Notes: generated from the letters alone by a model not told the origin. Counted from the first letter of the stretch, positions 48,505 through 62,262 are shown. The stretch is DNA of 64,000 bases from Styela clava (GCF_964204865.1 NC_135254.1:4283001-4347000); one strand, 5' to 3'. Translations and numbers: made by a program.

Positions 48505-49095
48505 TTTTATATATTTGCTCACGACCAATATCCTGTTGGCTTAAGAGTTAGGTCAATGAGCGGCCACGTTGCTTCCATTAGTTGTGGCCGTATTGATCCT
48601 CGTTTGGGTGTGTTATATTTCTCATGACCAATCTTACCATCCATTTATTTATATTATTTCATGACATGCCTTGCCATTATCCAAGTTATCCCTTTATCCA
48701 ACCGTCTCTAGATTGATTCCTTATTTGCAGTTCCACATTCAGATTGTGTTGCCATTGATTGAGCAATAGAATGAGCGCCGAGATTTGGAAGTATCATTGT
48801 TTGCTGTCCAGGGTACGTATTGGGGCTGTGGCTCTTCGTTTATAGTTTAATATTTTGAACCCTGGCTCTTTGCTATTTCTTGTAAAGTTGTTCAGCTACA
48901 TTCTGCATCGGATGGCAAAGAACTCGCGATGTCTCACATAAAAGATTTGAACGCAATGAATCGTATTCTACGTTACTGACAGACGAATCAATTAAAATTG
49001 CAACTTTTGCACATATCGTTTTTATTGTTGAGAACTTCTTCTCAACATTTAGTATAGAACATTCATTCATGATGCGCAACCAATCGTCACAAATC

Positions 49096-49255
49096 ATACT
49101 TACCTGACGAGGCAGTCAACCGCGATCACGAAGACGGTTCTGCCTAGGCGAGGTTTAGTCATTGCACCCAGACTAAATTGACCCTAGTGATTATCCCAAA
49201 TGTGGATAACTCGGTCGCGTAATTTCTGCTAGTGGGACTGCGTTCGCGCTGTCCC
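49096..49255 (+). ncRNA. U1: U1 snRNA, copy 67 (A/E chimera)
   Basis: As copy 22. Confidence 0.93.
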
Positions 49256-49817
49256 TTTTATATATTTGCTTAGGTCAATGAGCGGCCACGTTGCTTTCAT
49301 TAGTTGTGGCCGTATTGATCCTCGTTTGGGTGTGTTATATTTCTCATGACCAATCTTACAATCCATTTATTTATATTATTCCATGACATGCCTTGCCATT
49401 ATCCAAGTTATTCATTCATCCAACCGTCTCTAGATTGATTCCGTATTTGCAGTTCCACATTCAGATTGTGTTGCCATTGATTGAGCAATAGAATGAGCGC
49501 CAAGATTCGGAAATATCATTATTCTCTGTTTAAGGTACGTATCGGAGCTGCGGCTCTTTGTTTATAGTTTGATATTTAAACCCCTGGTCCTTGCAATTTC
49601 TTGTAAAGTTGTTCAGTTTCATTCTGCCATCGGATGGCAAAGAACTCGCGATGTATCACATAAAAGATTTGAACGCAATGAATCGTATTCTACGTTACTG
49701 ACAGACGAATCAATTAAAATCGCAACTTTTGCACATATCGTTTTTATTGTTGAGAACTTCTTCTCAACATTTAGCATAGAACATTCATTCATGATGCGCA
49801 ACCAATCGTCACAAATC

Positions 49818-49978
49818 ATACTTACCTGACGGGGCAGTCAACCGTGATCACGTAGGCGGTTCTGCCTAGGCGAGGTTTAGTCATTGCACCCAGACTAAAT
49901 TGACCCTAGCGATTATCCCAAATGTAGATAACTCGGTCGTGTAATTTCTGCTAGTGGGGACTGCGTTCGCGCTATCCC
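49818..49978 (+). ncRNA. U1: U1 snRNA, copy 68 (F type)
   Basis: As copy 23. Confidence 0.93.
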
Positions 49979-50569
49979 TTTTATATATTTGCTTACGACC
50001 AATATCCTGTTAGCTTACGAGTTAGGTAAATGAGCGGCCACGTTGCTTTCATTAGTTGTGGCCGTATTGATCCTCGTTTGGGTGTGGTATATTTCTCATG
50101 ACCAATCTTACAAACCATTCATCGATATTATTCCATGACATGCCTTGCCATTATCCAAGGTATTTCCTTTATCCAACCGTCTCTAGATTGATTCCTTATT
50201 TGCAGTTCCACATTCAGATTGTGTTGCCATTGATTGAGCAATAGAATGAGCGCCAAGATTTGGAAGTATCATTGTTTGCTGTCCAAGGTACGTATCGGGG
50301 CTGCGGCTCTTTGTTTATAGTTTAATATTTCAACCCCTGGTCCTTGCTATTTCTTGTAAAGTTGTTCAGCTTCATTCTGCATCGGATGGCAAAAAACTCA
50401 CGATGTATCACATAAAAGATTTGAACGCAATGAATCGTATTCTACGTTACTGACAGACGAATCAATTAAAATTGCAACTTTTGCACATATCGTTTTTATT
50501 GTGGAGAACTTCTTCTCAACGTTTAGCATAGAACATTCATTCATGATGCGCAACCAATCGTCACAAACC

Positions 50570-50730
50570 ATACTTACCTGACGAGGCAGTCAACCGCGAT
50601 CACGAAGGCGGTTCTGCCTAGGCGAGGTTTAGTCATTGCACCCAGACTAAATTGACCCTAGCGATTATCCCAAATGTGGATACCTCGGTCGTGTAATTTC
50701 TGCTAGTGGGGACTGCGTTCGCGCTATCCC
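50570..50730 (+). ncRNA. U1: U1 snRNA, copy 69 (C type)
   Basis: A114C only. Confidence 0.95.
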
Positions 50731-51321
50731 TTTTATATATTTGCTCACGACCAATATCCTGTTGGCTTACGAGTTAGGTCAATGAGCGGCCACGTTGCTT
50801 TCATTAGTTGTGGCCTTATTGATCCTCGTTTGGGTGTGGTATATTTCTCATGAACAATCTTACAATCCATTCATTGATATTATTCCATGACATGCCTTGC
50901 CATTATCCAAGTTATTTCCTTTATCCAACCGTCTCTAGATTGATTCCTTATTTGCAGTTCCAAATTCAGATTGTGTTGCCATTGATTGAGCAATAGAATG
51001 AGCGCCAAGATTTGGAAGTATCATTGTTTGCTGTCCAAGGTACGTATCGGGGCTGCGGCTCTTTGTTTATAGTTTAATATTTCAACCCCTGGTCCTTGCT
51101 ATTTCTTGTAAAGTTATTCAGCTACATTCTGCATCGGATGGCAAAAAACTCACGATGTATCACATAAAAGATTTGAACGCAATGAATCGTATTCTACGTT
51201 ACTGACAGACGAATCAATTAAAATTGCAACTTTTGCACATATCGTTTTTATTGTGGAGAACTTCTTCTCAACGTTTAGCATAGAACATTCATTCATGATG
51301 CGCAACCAATCGTCACAAACC

Positions 51322-51482
51322 ATACTTACCTGACGAGGCAGTCAACCGCGATCACGAAGGCGGTTCTGCCTAGGCGAGGTTTAGTCATTGCACCCAGACT
51401 AAATTGACCCTAGCGATTATCCCAAATGTGGATAACTCGGTCGTGTAATTTCTGCTAGTGGGGACTGCGTTCGCGCTATCCC
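51322..51482 (+). ncRNA. U1: U1 snRNA, copy 70 (consensus)
   Basis: Identical to copy 25 and to the array consensus. Confidence 0.96.
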
Positions 51483-52060
51483 TTTTATATACTTGCTCAC
51501 TACCAATAATCTTGTTGTCTTTCGAGTTAGGTCAAAGAGCGGCCACGCTGCTTTCATTAGTTGTGGCCGTATTGATCCTCGTTTGGGTGTGTTATATTTC
51601 TCATGACCAATCTTACAATCCATTTATTGATATTATTCCATGACATGCTTTGCCATTATCCAAGTTATCCCTTTATCCGACCGTCCTTGCTTGCAGTTCC
51701 ACATTCAGATTGTGTTGCCATTGATTGAGCAATAGAATGAGCGCCTAGTTTCGGAAATATCGTTATTCTCTGTTTAGGGTACGTATCGGAGCTGCGGCTC
51801 TTTGTTTATAGTTTAATGTTTCAACCCCTGGTCCTTGCTATTTCTTGTAAAGTTGTTCAGCTTCATTCTGCATCGGATGGCAAAAAACTCACGATGTATC
51901 ACATAAAAGATTTGAACGCAATGAATCGTATTCTATGTTACTGACAGACGAATCAAATAAAATTGCAACTTTTGCACATATCGTTTTTATTGTTGAGAAC
52001 TTCTTTTCAACGTTTAGCATAGAACATTCATTCATGATGCGCAACCAATCGCCACAAATC

Positions 52061-52220
52061 ATACTTACCTGACGAGGCAGTCAACCGCGATCACGAAGGC
52101 GGTTCTGCCTAGGCGAGGTTTAGTCATTGCACCCAGGCTAAATTGACCCTAGCGATTATCCCAAATGTGGATAACTCGGTCGCGTAATTTCTGCTAGTGG
52201 GACTGCGTTCGCGCTGTCCC
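52061..52220 (+). ncRNA. U1: U1 snRNA, copy 71 (E type)
   Basis: As copy 26. Confidence 0.94.
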
Positions 52221-52640
52221 TTTTATATATTTGCTTAGGTCAATGAGCGGCCACGTTGCTTTCATTAGTTGTGGCCGTATTGATCCTCGTTTGGGTGTGG
52301 TATATTTCTCATGAACAATCTTACAATCCATTCATTGATATTATTCCATGACATGCCTTGCCATTATCCAAGTTATTTCCTTTATCCAACCGTCTCTAGA
52401 TTGATTCCTTATTTGCAGTTCCACATTCAGATTGTGTTGCCATTGATTGAGCAATAGAATGAGCGCCAAGATTTGGAAGTATAATTGTTTGCTGTCCAAG
52501 GGTACGTATTGGGGCTGTGGCTCTCTGTTTATAGTTTATTATTTTAAACCCTGGCTCTTTGCTATTTCTTGTAAAGTTGTTCAGCTACATTCTGCATCGG
52601 ATGGCAAAGAACTCGCGATGTCTCACATAAAAGATTTGAA

Positions 52641-52666
52641 AGACGCGCAACCAACATTTAGTATAG
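52641..52666 (+). promoter_or_regulatory. Damaged PSEA-like element, 33-kb copy
   Basis: Same filler and loss as at 19558, displaced by 33,083 bp, so the event predates the super-unit duplication. It serves the U1 copy at 52705. Confidence 0.75.
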
Positions 52667-52704
52667 AACATTCATTCATGATGCGCAACCAATCGTCACA
52701 AATC

Positions 52705-52865
52705 ATACTTACCTGACGAGGCAGTCAACCGCGATCACGAAGACGGTTCTGCCTAGGCGAGGTTTAGTCATTGCACCCAGACTAAATTGACCCTAGCGAT
52801 TATCCCAAATGTGGATAACTCGGTCGTGTAATTTCTGCTTGTGGGGACTGCGTTCGCGCTATCCC
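52705..52865 (+). ncRNA. U1: U1 snRNA, copy 72 (A type, broken promoter)
   Basis: As copy 27, with the same filler-bearing deletion upstream. Confidence 0.93.
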
Positions 52866-53384
52866 TTTTATATATTTGCTCACGACCAATATCCTGTTGG
52901 CTTACGAGTTAGGTCAATGAGCGGCCACGTTGCTTTCATTAGTTGTGGCCGTATTGATCCTCGTTTGGGTGTGTTATATTTCTCATGACCAATCTTACAA
53001 TCCATTTATTTATATTATTCCATGACATGCCTTGCCATTCAGATTGTGTTATATTGATTGAGCAATAGAATGAGCGCCAAGATTTGGAAGTATCATTGTT
53101 TGCTGTCCAAGGTACGTATTGGGGCTGTGGCTCTTTGTTTATAGTTTAATATTTCAAACCCTGGCTCTTTGCTATTTCTTGTAAAGTTGTTCAGCTTCAT
53201 TCTGCATAGAACTCGCGATGTATCACATAAAAGATTTGAACGCAATGAATCGTATTCTACGTTACTGACAGACGAATCAATTAAAATTGCAAATTTTGCA
53301 CATATCGTTTTTATTGTTGAGAACTTCTTCTCAACATTTAGCATAGAACATTCATTCATGATGCGCAACCAATCGTCACAAATC

Positions 53385-53544
53385 ATACTTACCTGACGAG
53401 GCAGTCAACCGCGATCACGAAGACGGTTCTGCCTAGGCGAGGTTTAGTCATTGCACCCAGACTAAATTGACCCTAGCGATTATCCCAAATGTAGATAACT
53501 CGGTCGCGTAATTTCTGCTAGTGGGACTGCGTTCGCGCTGTCCC
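53385..53544 (+). ncRNA. U1: U1 snRNA, copy 73 (B/E chimera)
   Basis: As copy 28. Confidence 0.93.
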
Positions 53545-54106
53545 TTTTATATATTTGCTTAGGTCAATGAGCGGCCACGTTGCTTTCATTAGTTGTGGCC
53601 GTATTGATCCTCGTTTGGGTGTGTTATATTTCTCATGACCAATCTTACAATCCATTTATTTATATTATTCCATGACATGCCTTGCCATTATCCAAGTTAT
53701 CCATTTATCCAACCGTCTCTACATTGATTCCTTATTTGCAGTTCCACTTTCAGATTGTGTTGCCATTGATTGAGCAATAGAATGAGCGCCAAGATTCGGA
53801 AATATCATTATTCTCTGTTTAAGGTACGTATCTGAGCTGCGGCTCTTTGTTTATAGTTTGATATTTCAACCCTTGGTCCTTGCAATTTCTTGTAAAGTTG
53901 TTCAGTTTTATTCTGCCATCGGATGGCAAAGAACTCGCGATGTATCACATAAAAGATTTAAACGCAATGAATCGTATTCTACGTTACTGACAGACGAATC
54001 AATTAAAATCGCAACTTTTGCACATATCGTTTTTATTGTTGAGAACTTCTTCTCAACATTTAGCATAGAACATTCATTCAGGATGCGCAACCAATCGTCC
54101 CAAATC

Positions 54107-54267
54107 ATACCTACCTGACGAGGCCGTCAACCGCGATCAAGAAGGCTGTTCTGCCTAGGCGAGGTTTAGTCATTGCACCCAGAATAAATTGACCCTAGCG
54201 ATTATTCCAAATGTCGATAACTCGGTCGTGTAATTTCTGCTTGTGAGGACTGCGTTCGCGCTATCCT
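54107..54267 (+). ncRNA. U1: Variant U1 snRNA, copy 74 (T5C, C161T)
   Basis: As copy 29 plus C161T, which pairs with A140 and so restores the outer SL4 pair lost through G140A. C161T is absent from copy 29 and shared with copy 78. Confidence 0.9.
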
Positions 54268-54858
54268 TTTTATATATTTGCTCACGACCAATATCCTGTT
54301 GGCTTAAGAGTTAGGTCAATGAGCGGCCACGTTGCTTCCATTAGTTGTGGCCGTATTGATCCTCGTTTGGGTGTGTTATATTTCTCATGACCAATCTTAC
54401 CATCCATTTATTTATATTATTTCATGACATGCCTTGCCATTATCCAAGTTATCCCTTTATCCAACCGTCTCTAGATTGATTCCTTATTTGCAGTTCAACA
54501 TTCAGATTGTGTTGCCATTGATTGAGCAATAGAATGAGCGCCGAGATTTGGAAGTATCATTGTTTGCTGTCCAGGGTACGTATTGGGGCTGTGGCTCTTC
54601 GTTTATAGTTTAATATTTTGAACCCTGGCTCTTTGCTATTTCTTGTAAAGTTGTTCAGCTACATTCTGCATCGGATGGCAAAGAACTCGCGATGTCTCAC
54701 ATAAAAGATTTGAACGCAATGAATCGTATTCTACGTTACTGACAGACGAATCAATTAAAATTGCAACTTTTGCACATATCGTTTTTATTGTTGAGAACTT
54801 CTTCTCAACATTTAGTATAGAACATTCATTCATGATGCGCAACCAATCGTCACAAATC

Positions 54859-55018
54859 ATACTTACCTGACGAGGCAGTCAACCGCGATCACGAAGACGG
54901 TTCTGCCTAGGCGAGGTTTAGTCATTGCACCCAGACTAAATTGACCCTAGTGATTATCCCAAATGTGGATAACTCGGTCGCGTAATTTCTGCTAGTGGGA
55001 CTGCGTTCGCGCTGTCCC
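54859..55018 (+). ncRNA. U1: U1 snRNA, copy 75 (A/E chimera)
   Basis: As copy 22. Confidence 0.93.
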
Positions 55019-55581
55019 TTTTATATATTTGCTTAGGTCAATGAGCGGCCACGTTGCTTTCATTAGTTGTGGCCGTATTGATCCTCGTTTGGGTGTGTTA
55101 TATTTCTCATGACCAATCTTACAATCCATTTATTTATATTATTCCATGACATGCCTTGCCATTATCCAAGTTATTCATTTATCCAACCGTCTCTAGATTG
55201 ATTCCTTATTTGCAGTTCCACATTCAGATTGTGTTGCCATTGATTGAGCAATAGAATGAGCGCCAAGATTCGGAAATATCATTATTCTCTGTTTAAGGTA
55301 CGTATCGGAGCTGCGGCTCTTTGTTTATAGTTTGATATTTCAACCCCTGGTCCTTGCAATTTCTTGTAAAGTTGTTCAGTTTCATTCTGCCATCGGATGG
55401 CAAAGAACTCGCGATGTATCACATAAAAGATTTGAACGCAATGAATCGTATTCTACGTTACTGACAGGCGAATCAATTAAAATCGCAACTTTTGCACATA
55501 TCGTTTTTATTGTTGAGAAATTCTTCTCAACATTTAGCATAGAACATTTATTCAGGAATTCGCAACCAATCGTCCCAAATC

Positions 55582-55742
55582 ATACCTACCTGACGAGGCC
55601 GTCAACCGCGATCACGAAGGCTGTTCTGACTAGGCGAGGTTTAGTCATTGCACCCAGACTAAATTGACCCTAGCGATTATCCCAAATGTGGATAACTCGG
55701 TCGTGTAATTTTTGCTTGTGGGGACTGCGTTCGCGCTATCCC
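55582..55742 (+). ncRNA. U1: Variant U1 snRNA, copy 76 (T5C, AATTTTTG)
   Basis: As copy 31. Confidence 0.9.
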
Positions 55743-56332
55743 TTTTATATATTTGCTCACGACCAATATCCTGTTGGCTTACGAGTTAGGTCAATGAGCG
55801 GCCACGTTGCTTTCATTAGTTGTGGCCGTATTGATCCTCGTTTGGGTGTGTTATATTTCTCATGACCAATCTTACAATCCATTTATTTATATTATTCCAT
55901 GACATGCCTTGCCATTATCCAAGTTATCCCTTTATCCAACCGTCTCTAGATTGATTCCTTATTTGCAGTTCCACATTCAGATTGTGTTGCTATTGATTGA
56001 GCAATAGAATGAGCGCCAAGATTTGGAAGTATCATTGTTTGCTGTCCAAGGTACGTATTGGGGCTGTGGCTCTTTGTTTATAGTTTAATATTTCAAACCC
56101 TGGCTCTTTCTATTTCTTGTAAAGTTGTTCAGCTTCATTCTGCATCGGATGGCAAAGAACTCGCGATGTATCACATAAAAGATTTGAACGCAATGAATCG
56201 TATTCTACGTTACTGACAGACGAATCAATTAAAATTGCAAATTTTGCACATATCGTTTTTATTGTTGAGAACTTCTTCTCAACATTTAGCATAGAACATT
56301 CATTCATGATGCGCAACCAATCGTCACAAATC

Positions 56333-56492
56333 ATACTTACCTGACGAGGCAGTCAACCGCGATCACGAGGACGGTTCTGCCTAGGCGAGGTTTAGTCATT
56401 GCACCCAGACTAAATTGACCCTAGCGATTATCCCAAATGTGGATAACTCGGTCGCGTAATTTCTGCTAGTGGGACTGCGTTCGCGCTGTCCC
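56333..56492 (+). ncRNA. U1: U1 snRNA, copy 77 (A37G loop)
   Basis: As copy 34. It occupies the position of copy 32 in the other super-unit but has a normal nt 1, so A1T in copy 32 is private. Confidence 0.92.
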
Positions 56493-57054
56493 TTTTATAT
56501 ATTTGCTTAGGTCAATGAGCGGCCACGTTGCTTTCATTAGTTGTGGCCGTATTGATCCTCGTTTGGGTGTGTTATATTTCTCATGACCAATCTTACAATC
56601 CATTTATTTATATTATTCCATGACATGCCTTGCCATTATCCAAGTTATTCATTTATCCAACCGTCTCTAGGTTGATTCCTTATTTGCAGTTCCACATTCA
56701 GATTGTGTTGCCATTGATTGAGCAATAGAATGAGCGCCAAGATTCGGAAATATCATTATTCTCTGTTTAAGGTACGTATCGGAGCTGCGGCTCTTTGTTT
56801 ATAGTTTGATATTTCAACCCCTGGTCCTTGCAATTTCTTGTAAAGTTGTTCAGTTTCATTCTGCCATCGGATGGCAAAGAACTCGCGATGTATCACATAA
56901 AAGATTTGAACGCAATGAATCGTATTCTACGTTACTGACAGACGAATCAATTAAAATCGCAACTTTTGCACATATCGTTTTTATTGTTGAGAAATTCTTC
57001 TCAACATTTAGCATAGAACATTCATTCAGGATGCGCAACCAATCGTCCCAAATC

Positions 57055-57215
57055 ATACCTACCTGACGAGGCCGTCAACCGCGATCAAGAAGGCTGTTCT
57101 GCCTAGGCGAGGTTTAGTCATTGCACCCAGAATAAATTGACCCTAGCGATTATTCCAAATGTCGATAACTCGGTCGTGTAATTTCTGCTTGTGAGGACTG
57201 CGTTCGCGCTATCCT
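57055..57215 (+). ncRNA. U1: Variant U1 snRNA, copy 78 (T5C, C161T)
   Basis: Gene as copy 74. The upstream flank is recombinant: TGAGAAATTC as in the copy 31 type, then CAGGATGCGC as in the copy 29 type. Confidence 0.9.
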
Positions 57216-57806
57216 TTTTATATATTTGCTCACGACCAATATCCTGTTGGCTTAAGAGTTAGGTCAATGAGCGGCCACGTTGCTTCCATTAGTTGTGGCC
57301 GTATTGATCCTCGTTTGGGTGTGTTATATTTCTCATGACCAATCTTACCATCCATTTATTTATATTATTTCATGACATGCCTTGCCATTATCCAAGTTAT
57401 CCCTTTATCCAACCGTCTCTAGATTGATTCCTTATTTGCAGTTCAACATTCAGATTGTGTTGCCATTGATTGAGCAATAGAATGAGCGCCGAGATTTGGA
57501 AGTATCATTGTTTGCTGTCCAGGGTACGTATTGGGGCTGTGGCTCTTCGTTTATAGTTTAATATTTTGAACCCTGGCTCTTTGCTATTTCTTGTAAAGTT
57601 GTTCAGCTACATTCTGCATCGGATGGCAAAGAACTCGCGATGTCTCACATAAAAGATTTGAACGCAATGAATCGTATTCTACGTTACTGACAGACGAATC
57701 AATTAAAATTGCAACTTTTGCACATATCGTTTTTATTGTTGAGAACTTCTTCTCAACATTTAGTATAGAACATTCATTCATGATGCGCAACCAATCGTCA
57801 CAAATC

Positions 57807-57966
57807 ATACTTACCTGACGAGGCAGTCAACCGCGATCACGAAGACGGTTCTGCCTAGGCGAGGTTTAGTCATTGCACCCAGACTAAATTGACCCTAGTG
57901 ATTATCCCAAATGTGGATAACTCGGTCGCGTAATTTCTGCTAGTGGGACTGCGTTCGCGCTGTCCC
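57807..57966 (+). ncRNA. U1: U1 snRNA, copy 79 (A/E chimera)
   Basis: As copy 22. Confidence 0.93.
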
Positions 57967-58529
57967 TTTTATATATTTGCTTAGGTCAATGAGCGGCCAC
58001 GTTGCTTTCATTAGTTGTGGCCGTATTGATCCTCGTTTGGGTGTGTTATATTTCTCATGACCAATCTTACAATCCATTTATTTATATTATTCCATGACAT
58101 GCCTTGCCATTATCCAAGTTATTCATTTATCCAACCGTCTCTAGATTGATTCCTTATTTGCAGTTCCACATTCAGATTGTGTTGCCATTGATTGAGCAAT
58201 AGAATGAGCGCCAAGATTCGGAAATATCATTATTCTCTGTTTAAGGTACGTATCGGAGCTGCGGCTCTTTGTTTATAGTTTGATATTTCAACCCCTGGTC
58301 CTTGCAATTTCTTGTAAAGTTGTTCAGTTTCATTCTGCCATCGGATGGCAAAGAACTCGCGATGTATCACATAAAAGATTTGAACGCAATGAATCGTATT
58401 CTACGTTACTGACAGGCGAATCAATTAAAATCGCAACTTTTGCACATATCGTTTTTATTGTTGAGAAATTCTTCTCAACATTTAGCATAGAACATTTATT
58501 CAGGAATTCGCAACCAATCGTCCCAAATC

Positions 58530-58690
58530 ATACCTACCTGACGAGGCCGTCAACCGCGATCACGAAGGCTGTTCTGACTAGGCGAGGTTTAGTCATTGCA
58601 CCCAGACTAAATTGACCCTAGCGATTATCCCAAATGTGGATAACTCGGTCGTGTAATTTTTGCTTGTGGGGACTGCGTTCGCGCTATCCC
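58530..58690 (+). ncRNA. U1: Variant U1 snRNA, copy 80 (T5C, AATTTTTG)
   Basis: As copy 31. Confidence 0.9.
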
Positions 58691-59280
58691 TTTTATATAT
58701 TTGCTCACGACCAATATCCTGTTGGCTTACGAGTTAGGTCAATGAGCGGCCACGTTGCTTTCATTAGTTGTGGCCGTATTGATCCTCGTTTGGGTGTGTT
58801 ATATTTCTCATGACCAATCTTACAATCCATTTATTTATATTATTCCATGACATGCCTTGCCATTATCCAAGTTATCCCTTTATCCAACCGTCTCTAGATT
58901 GATTCCTTATTTGCAGTTCCACATTCAGATTGTGTTGCTATTGATTGAGCAATAGAATGAGCGCCAAGATTTGGAAGTATCATTGTTTGCTGTCCAAGGT
59001 ACGTATTGGGGCTGTGGCTCTTTGTTTATAGTTTAATATTTCAAACCCTGGCTCTTTCTATTTCTTGTAAAGTTGTTCAGCTTCATTCTGCATCGGATGG
59101 CAAAGAACTCGCGATGTATCACATAAAAGATTTGAACGCAATGAATCGTATTCTACGTTACTGACAGACGAATCAATTAAAATTGCAAATTTTGCACATA
59201 TCGTTTTTATTGTTGAGAACTTCTTCTCAACATTTAGCATAGAACATTCATTCATGATGCGCAACCAATCGTCACAAATC

Positions 59281-59440
59281 ATACTTACCTGACGAGGCAG
59301 TCAACCGCGATCACGAGGACGGTTCTGCCTAGGCGAGGTTTAGTCATTGCACCCAGACTAAATTGACCCTAGCGATTATCCCAAATGTGGATAACTCGGT
59401 CGCGTAATTTCTGCTAGTGGGACTGCGTTCGCGCTGTCCC
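59281..59440 (+). ncRNA. U1: U1 snRNA, copy 81 (A37G loop)
   Basis: As copy 34. Confidence 0.92.
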
Positions 59441-60003
59441 TTTTATATATTTGCTTAGGTCAATGAGCGGCCACGTTGCTTTCATTAGTTGTGGCCGTAT
59501 TGATCCTCGTTTGGGTGTGTTATATTTCTCATGACCAATCTTACAATCCATTTATTTATATTATTCCATGACATGCCTTGCCATTATCCAAGTTATTCAT
59601 TTATCCAACCGTCTCTAGGTTGATTCCTTATTTGCAGTTCCACATTCAGATTGTGTTGCCATTGATTGAGCAATAGAATGAGCGCCAAGATTCGGAAATA
59701 TCATTATTCTCTGTTTAAGGTACGTATCGGAGCTGCGGCTCTTTGTTTATAGTTTGATATTTCAACCCCTGGTCCTTGCAATTTCTTGTAAAGTTGTTCA
59801 GTTTCATTCTGCCATCGGATGGCAAAGAACTCGCGATGTATCACATAAAAGATTTGAACGCAATGAATCGTATTCTACGTTACTGACAGACGAATCAATT
59901 AAAATCGCAACTTTTGCACATATCGTTTTTATTGTTGAGAAATTCTTCTCAACATTTAGCATAGAACATTTATTCAGGAATTCGCAACCAATCGTCCCAA
60001 ATC

Positions 60004-60164
60004 ATACCTACCTGACGAGGCCGTCAACCGCGATCACGAAGGCTGTTCTGACTAGGCGAGGTTTAGTCATTGCACCCAGACTAAATTGACCCTAGCGATT
60101 ATCCCAAATGTGGATAACTCGGTCGTGTAATTTCTGCTTGTGGTGACTGCGTTCGCGCTATCCC
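60004..60164 (+). ncRNA. U1: Variant U1 snRNA, copy 82 (T5C, G141T)
   Basis: As copy 33 plus private G141T, which breaks a G-C pair of SL4. Confidence 0.9.
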
Positions 60165-60754
60165 TTTTATATATTTGCTCACGACCAATATCCTGTTGGC
60201 TTACGAGTTAGGTCAATGAGCGGCCACGTTGCTTTCATTAGTTGTGGCCGTATTGATCCTCGTTTGGGTGTGTTATATTTCTCATGACCAATCTTACAAT
60301 CCATTTATTTATATTATTCCATGACATGCCTTGCCATTATCCAAGTTATCCCTTTATCCAACCGTCTCTAGATTGATTCCTTATTTGCAGTTCCACATTC
60401 AGATTGTGTTGCTATTGATTGAGCAATAGAATGAGCGCCAAGATTTGGAAGTATCATTGTTTGCTGTCCAAGGTACGTATTGGGGCTGTGGCTCTTTGTT
60501 TATAGTTTAATATTTCAAACCCTGGCTCTTTCTATTTCTTGTAAAGTTGTTCAGCTTCATTCTGCATCGGATGGCAAAGAACTCGCGATGTATCACATAA
60601 AAGATTTGAACGCAATGAATCGTATTCTACGTTACTGACAGACGAATCAATTAAAATTGCAAATTTTGCACATATCGTTTTTATTGTTGAGAACTTCTTC
60701 TCAACATTTAGCATAGAACATTCATTCATGATGCGCAACCAATCGTCACAAATC

Positions 60755-60915
60755 ATACTTACCTGACGAGGCAGTCAACCGCGATCACGAGGACGGTTCT
60801 GCCTAGGCGAGGTTTAGTCATTGCACCCAGACTAAATTGACCCTAGCGATTATCCCAAATGTAGATAACTCGGTCGTATAATTTCTGCTAGTGGGGACTG
60901 CGTTCGCGCTATCCC
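60755..60915 (+). ncRNA. U1: U1 snRNA, copy 83 (A37G loop, normal 3' half)
   Basis: As copy 36. The downstream inverted repeat is broken here (GTTGTGACCG). Confidence 0.92.
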
Positions 60916-61507
60916 TTTTATATATTTGCTTACGACCAATATCCTGTTGGCTTACGAGTTAGGTCAATGAGCGGCCACGTTGCTTTCATTAGTTGTGACC
61001 GTATTGATCCTCGTTTGGGTGTGGTATATTTCTCATGACCAATCTTACAATCCATTCATTGATATTATTCCATGACATGCCTTGCCATTATCCAAGTTAT
61101 TTCCTTTATCCAACCGTCTCTAGATTGATTCCTTATTTGCAGTTCCACATTCAGATTGTGTTGCCATTGATTGAGCAATAGAATGAGCGCCAAGATTTGG
61201 AAGTGTCATTGTTTGCTGTCCAAGGTACATATCGGAGCTGCGGCTCTTTGTTTATAGTTTGATATTTCAACCCCTGGTCCTTGCAATTTCTTGTAAAGTT
61301 GTTCAGTTTCATTCTGCCATCGGAAGGCAAAGAACTCGCGATGTATCACATAAAAGATTTGAACGCAATGAATCGTATTCTATGTTACTGACAGACGAAT
61401 CAATTAAAATTGCAACTTTTGCACATATCGTTTTTATTGTTGAGAACTTCTTCTCAACGTTTAGCATAGAACATTCATTCATGATGCGCAACCAATCGTC
61501 ACAAACC

Positions 61508-61668
61508 ACACTTACCTGACGAGGCAGTCAACCGAGATCACGAAGGCGGTTCTGCCTAGGCGAGGTTTAGTCATTGCACCCAGGCTAAATTGACCCTAGC
61601 GATTATCCCAAATGTGGATAACTCGGTCGTGTAATTTCTGCTAGTGGGGACTACGTTCGCGCTATCCC
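61508..61668 (+). ncRNA. U1: Variant U1 snRNA, copy 84 (T2C)
   Basis: As copy 37. Confidence 0.9.
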
Positions 61669-62262
61669 TTTTATATATTTGCTCACTACCAATAATCTTG
61701 TTGGTTTTCGAGTTAGGTCAATGAGCGGCCACGCTGCTTTCATTAGTTGTGGCCGTATTGATCCTCGTTTGGGTGTGGTATATTTCTCATGAACAATCTT
61801 ACAATCCATTCATTGATATTATTCCATGACATGCCTTGCCATTATCCAAGTTATTTCCTTTATCCAACCGTCTCTAGATTGATTCCTTATTTGCAGTTCC
61901 ACATTCAGATTGTGTTGCCATTGATTGAGCAATAGAATGAGCGCCAAGATTTGGAAGTATAATTGTTTGCTGTCCAAGGGTACGTATTGGGGCTGTGGCT
62001 CTTTGTTTATAGTTTATTATTTTAAACCCTGGCTCTTTGCTATTTCTTGTAAAGTTGTTCAGCTTCATTCTGCATCGGATGGCAAAGAACTTGCGATGTA
62101 TCACATAAAAGATTTGAACGCAATGAATCGTATTCTACGTTACTGACAGACGGATCAATTAAAATCGCAACTTTTGCAAATATCGTTTTTATTGTTGAGA
62201 ACTTCTTCTCAACATTTAGCATAGAACATTCATTCATGATGCGCAACCAATCGTCACAAATC

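Larger units (their letters stand above)
53686..59581 (+). repeat. 2948-bp tandem duplication (two copies)
   Basis: Monomers 53686-56633 (lengths 752, 722, 753, 721) are followed by 56634-59581 with the same lengths and order. The first monomer of the second copy starts like the 59582 type (TCTCTAGGTTG, TTATTCATTTATCC) and ends like 53686 (SL1 loop C34A, CCTTTTTATAT). This marks an unequal exchange inside the monomer. Confidence 0.85.
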
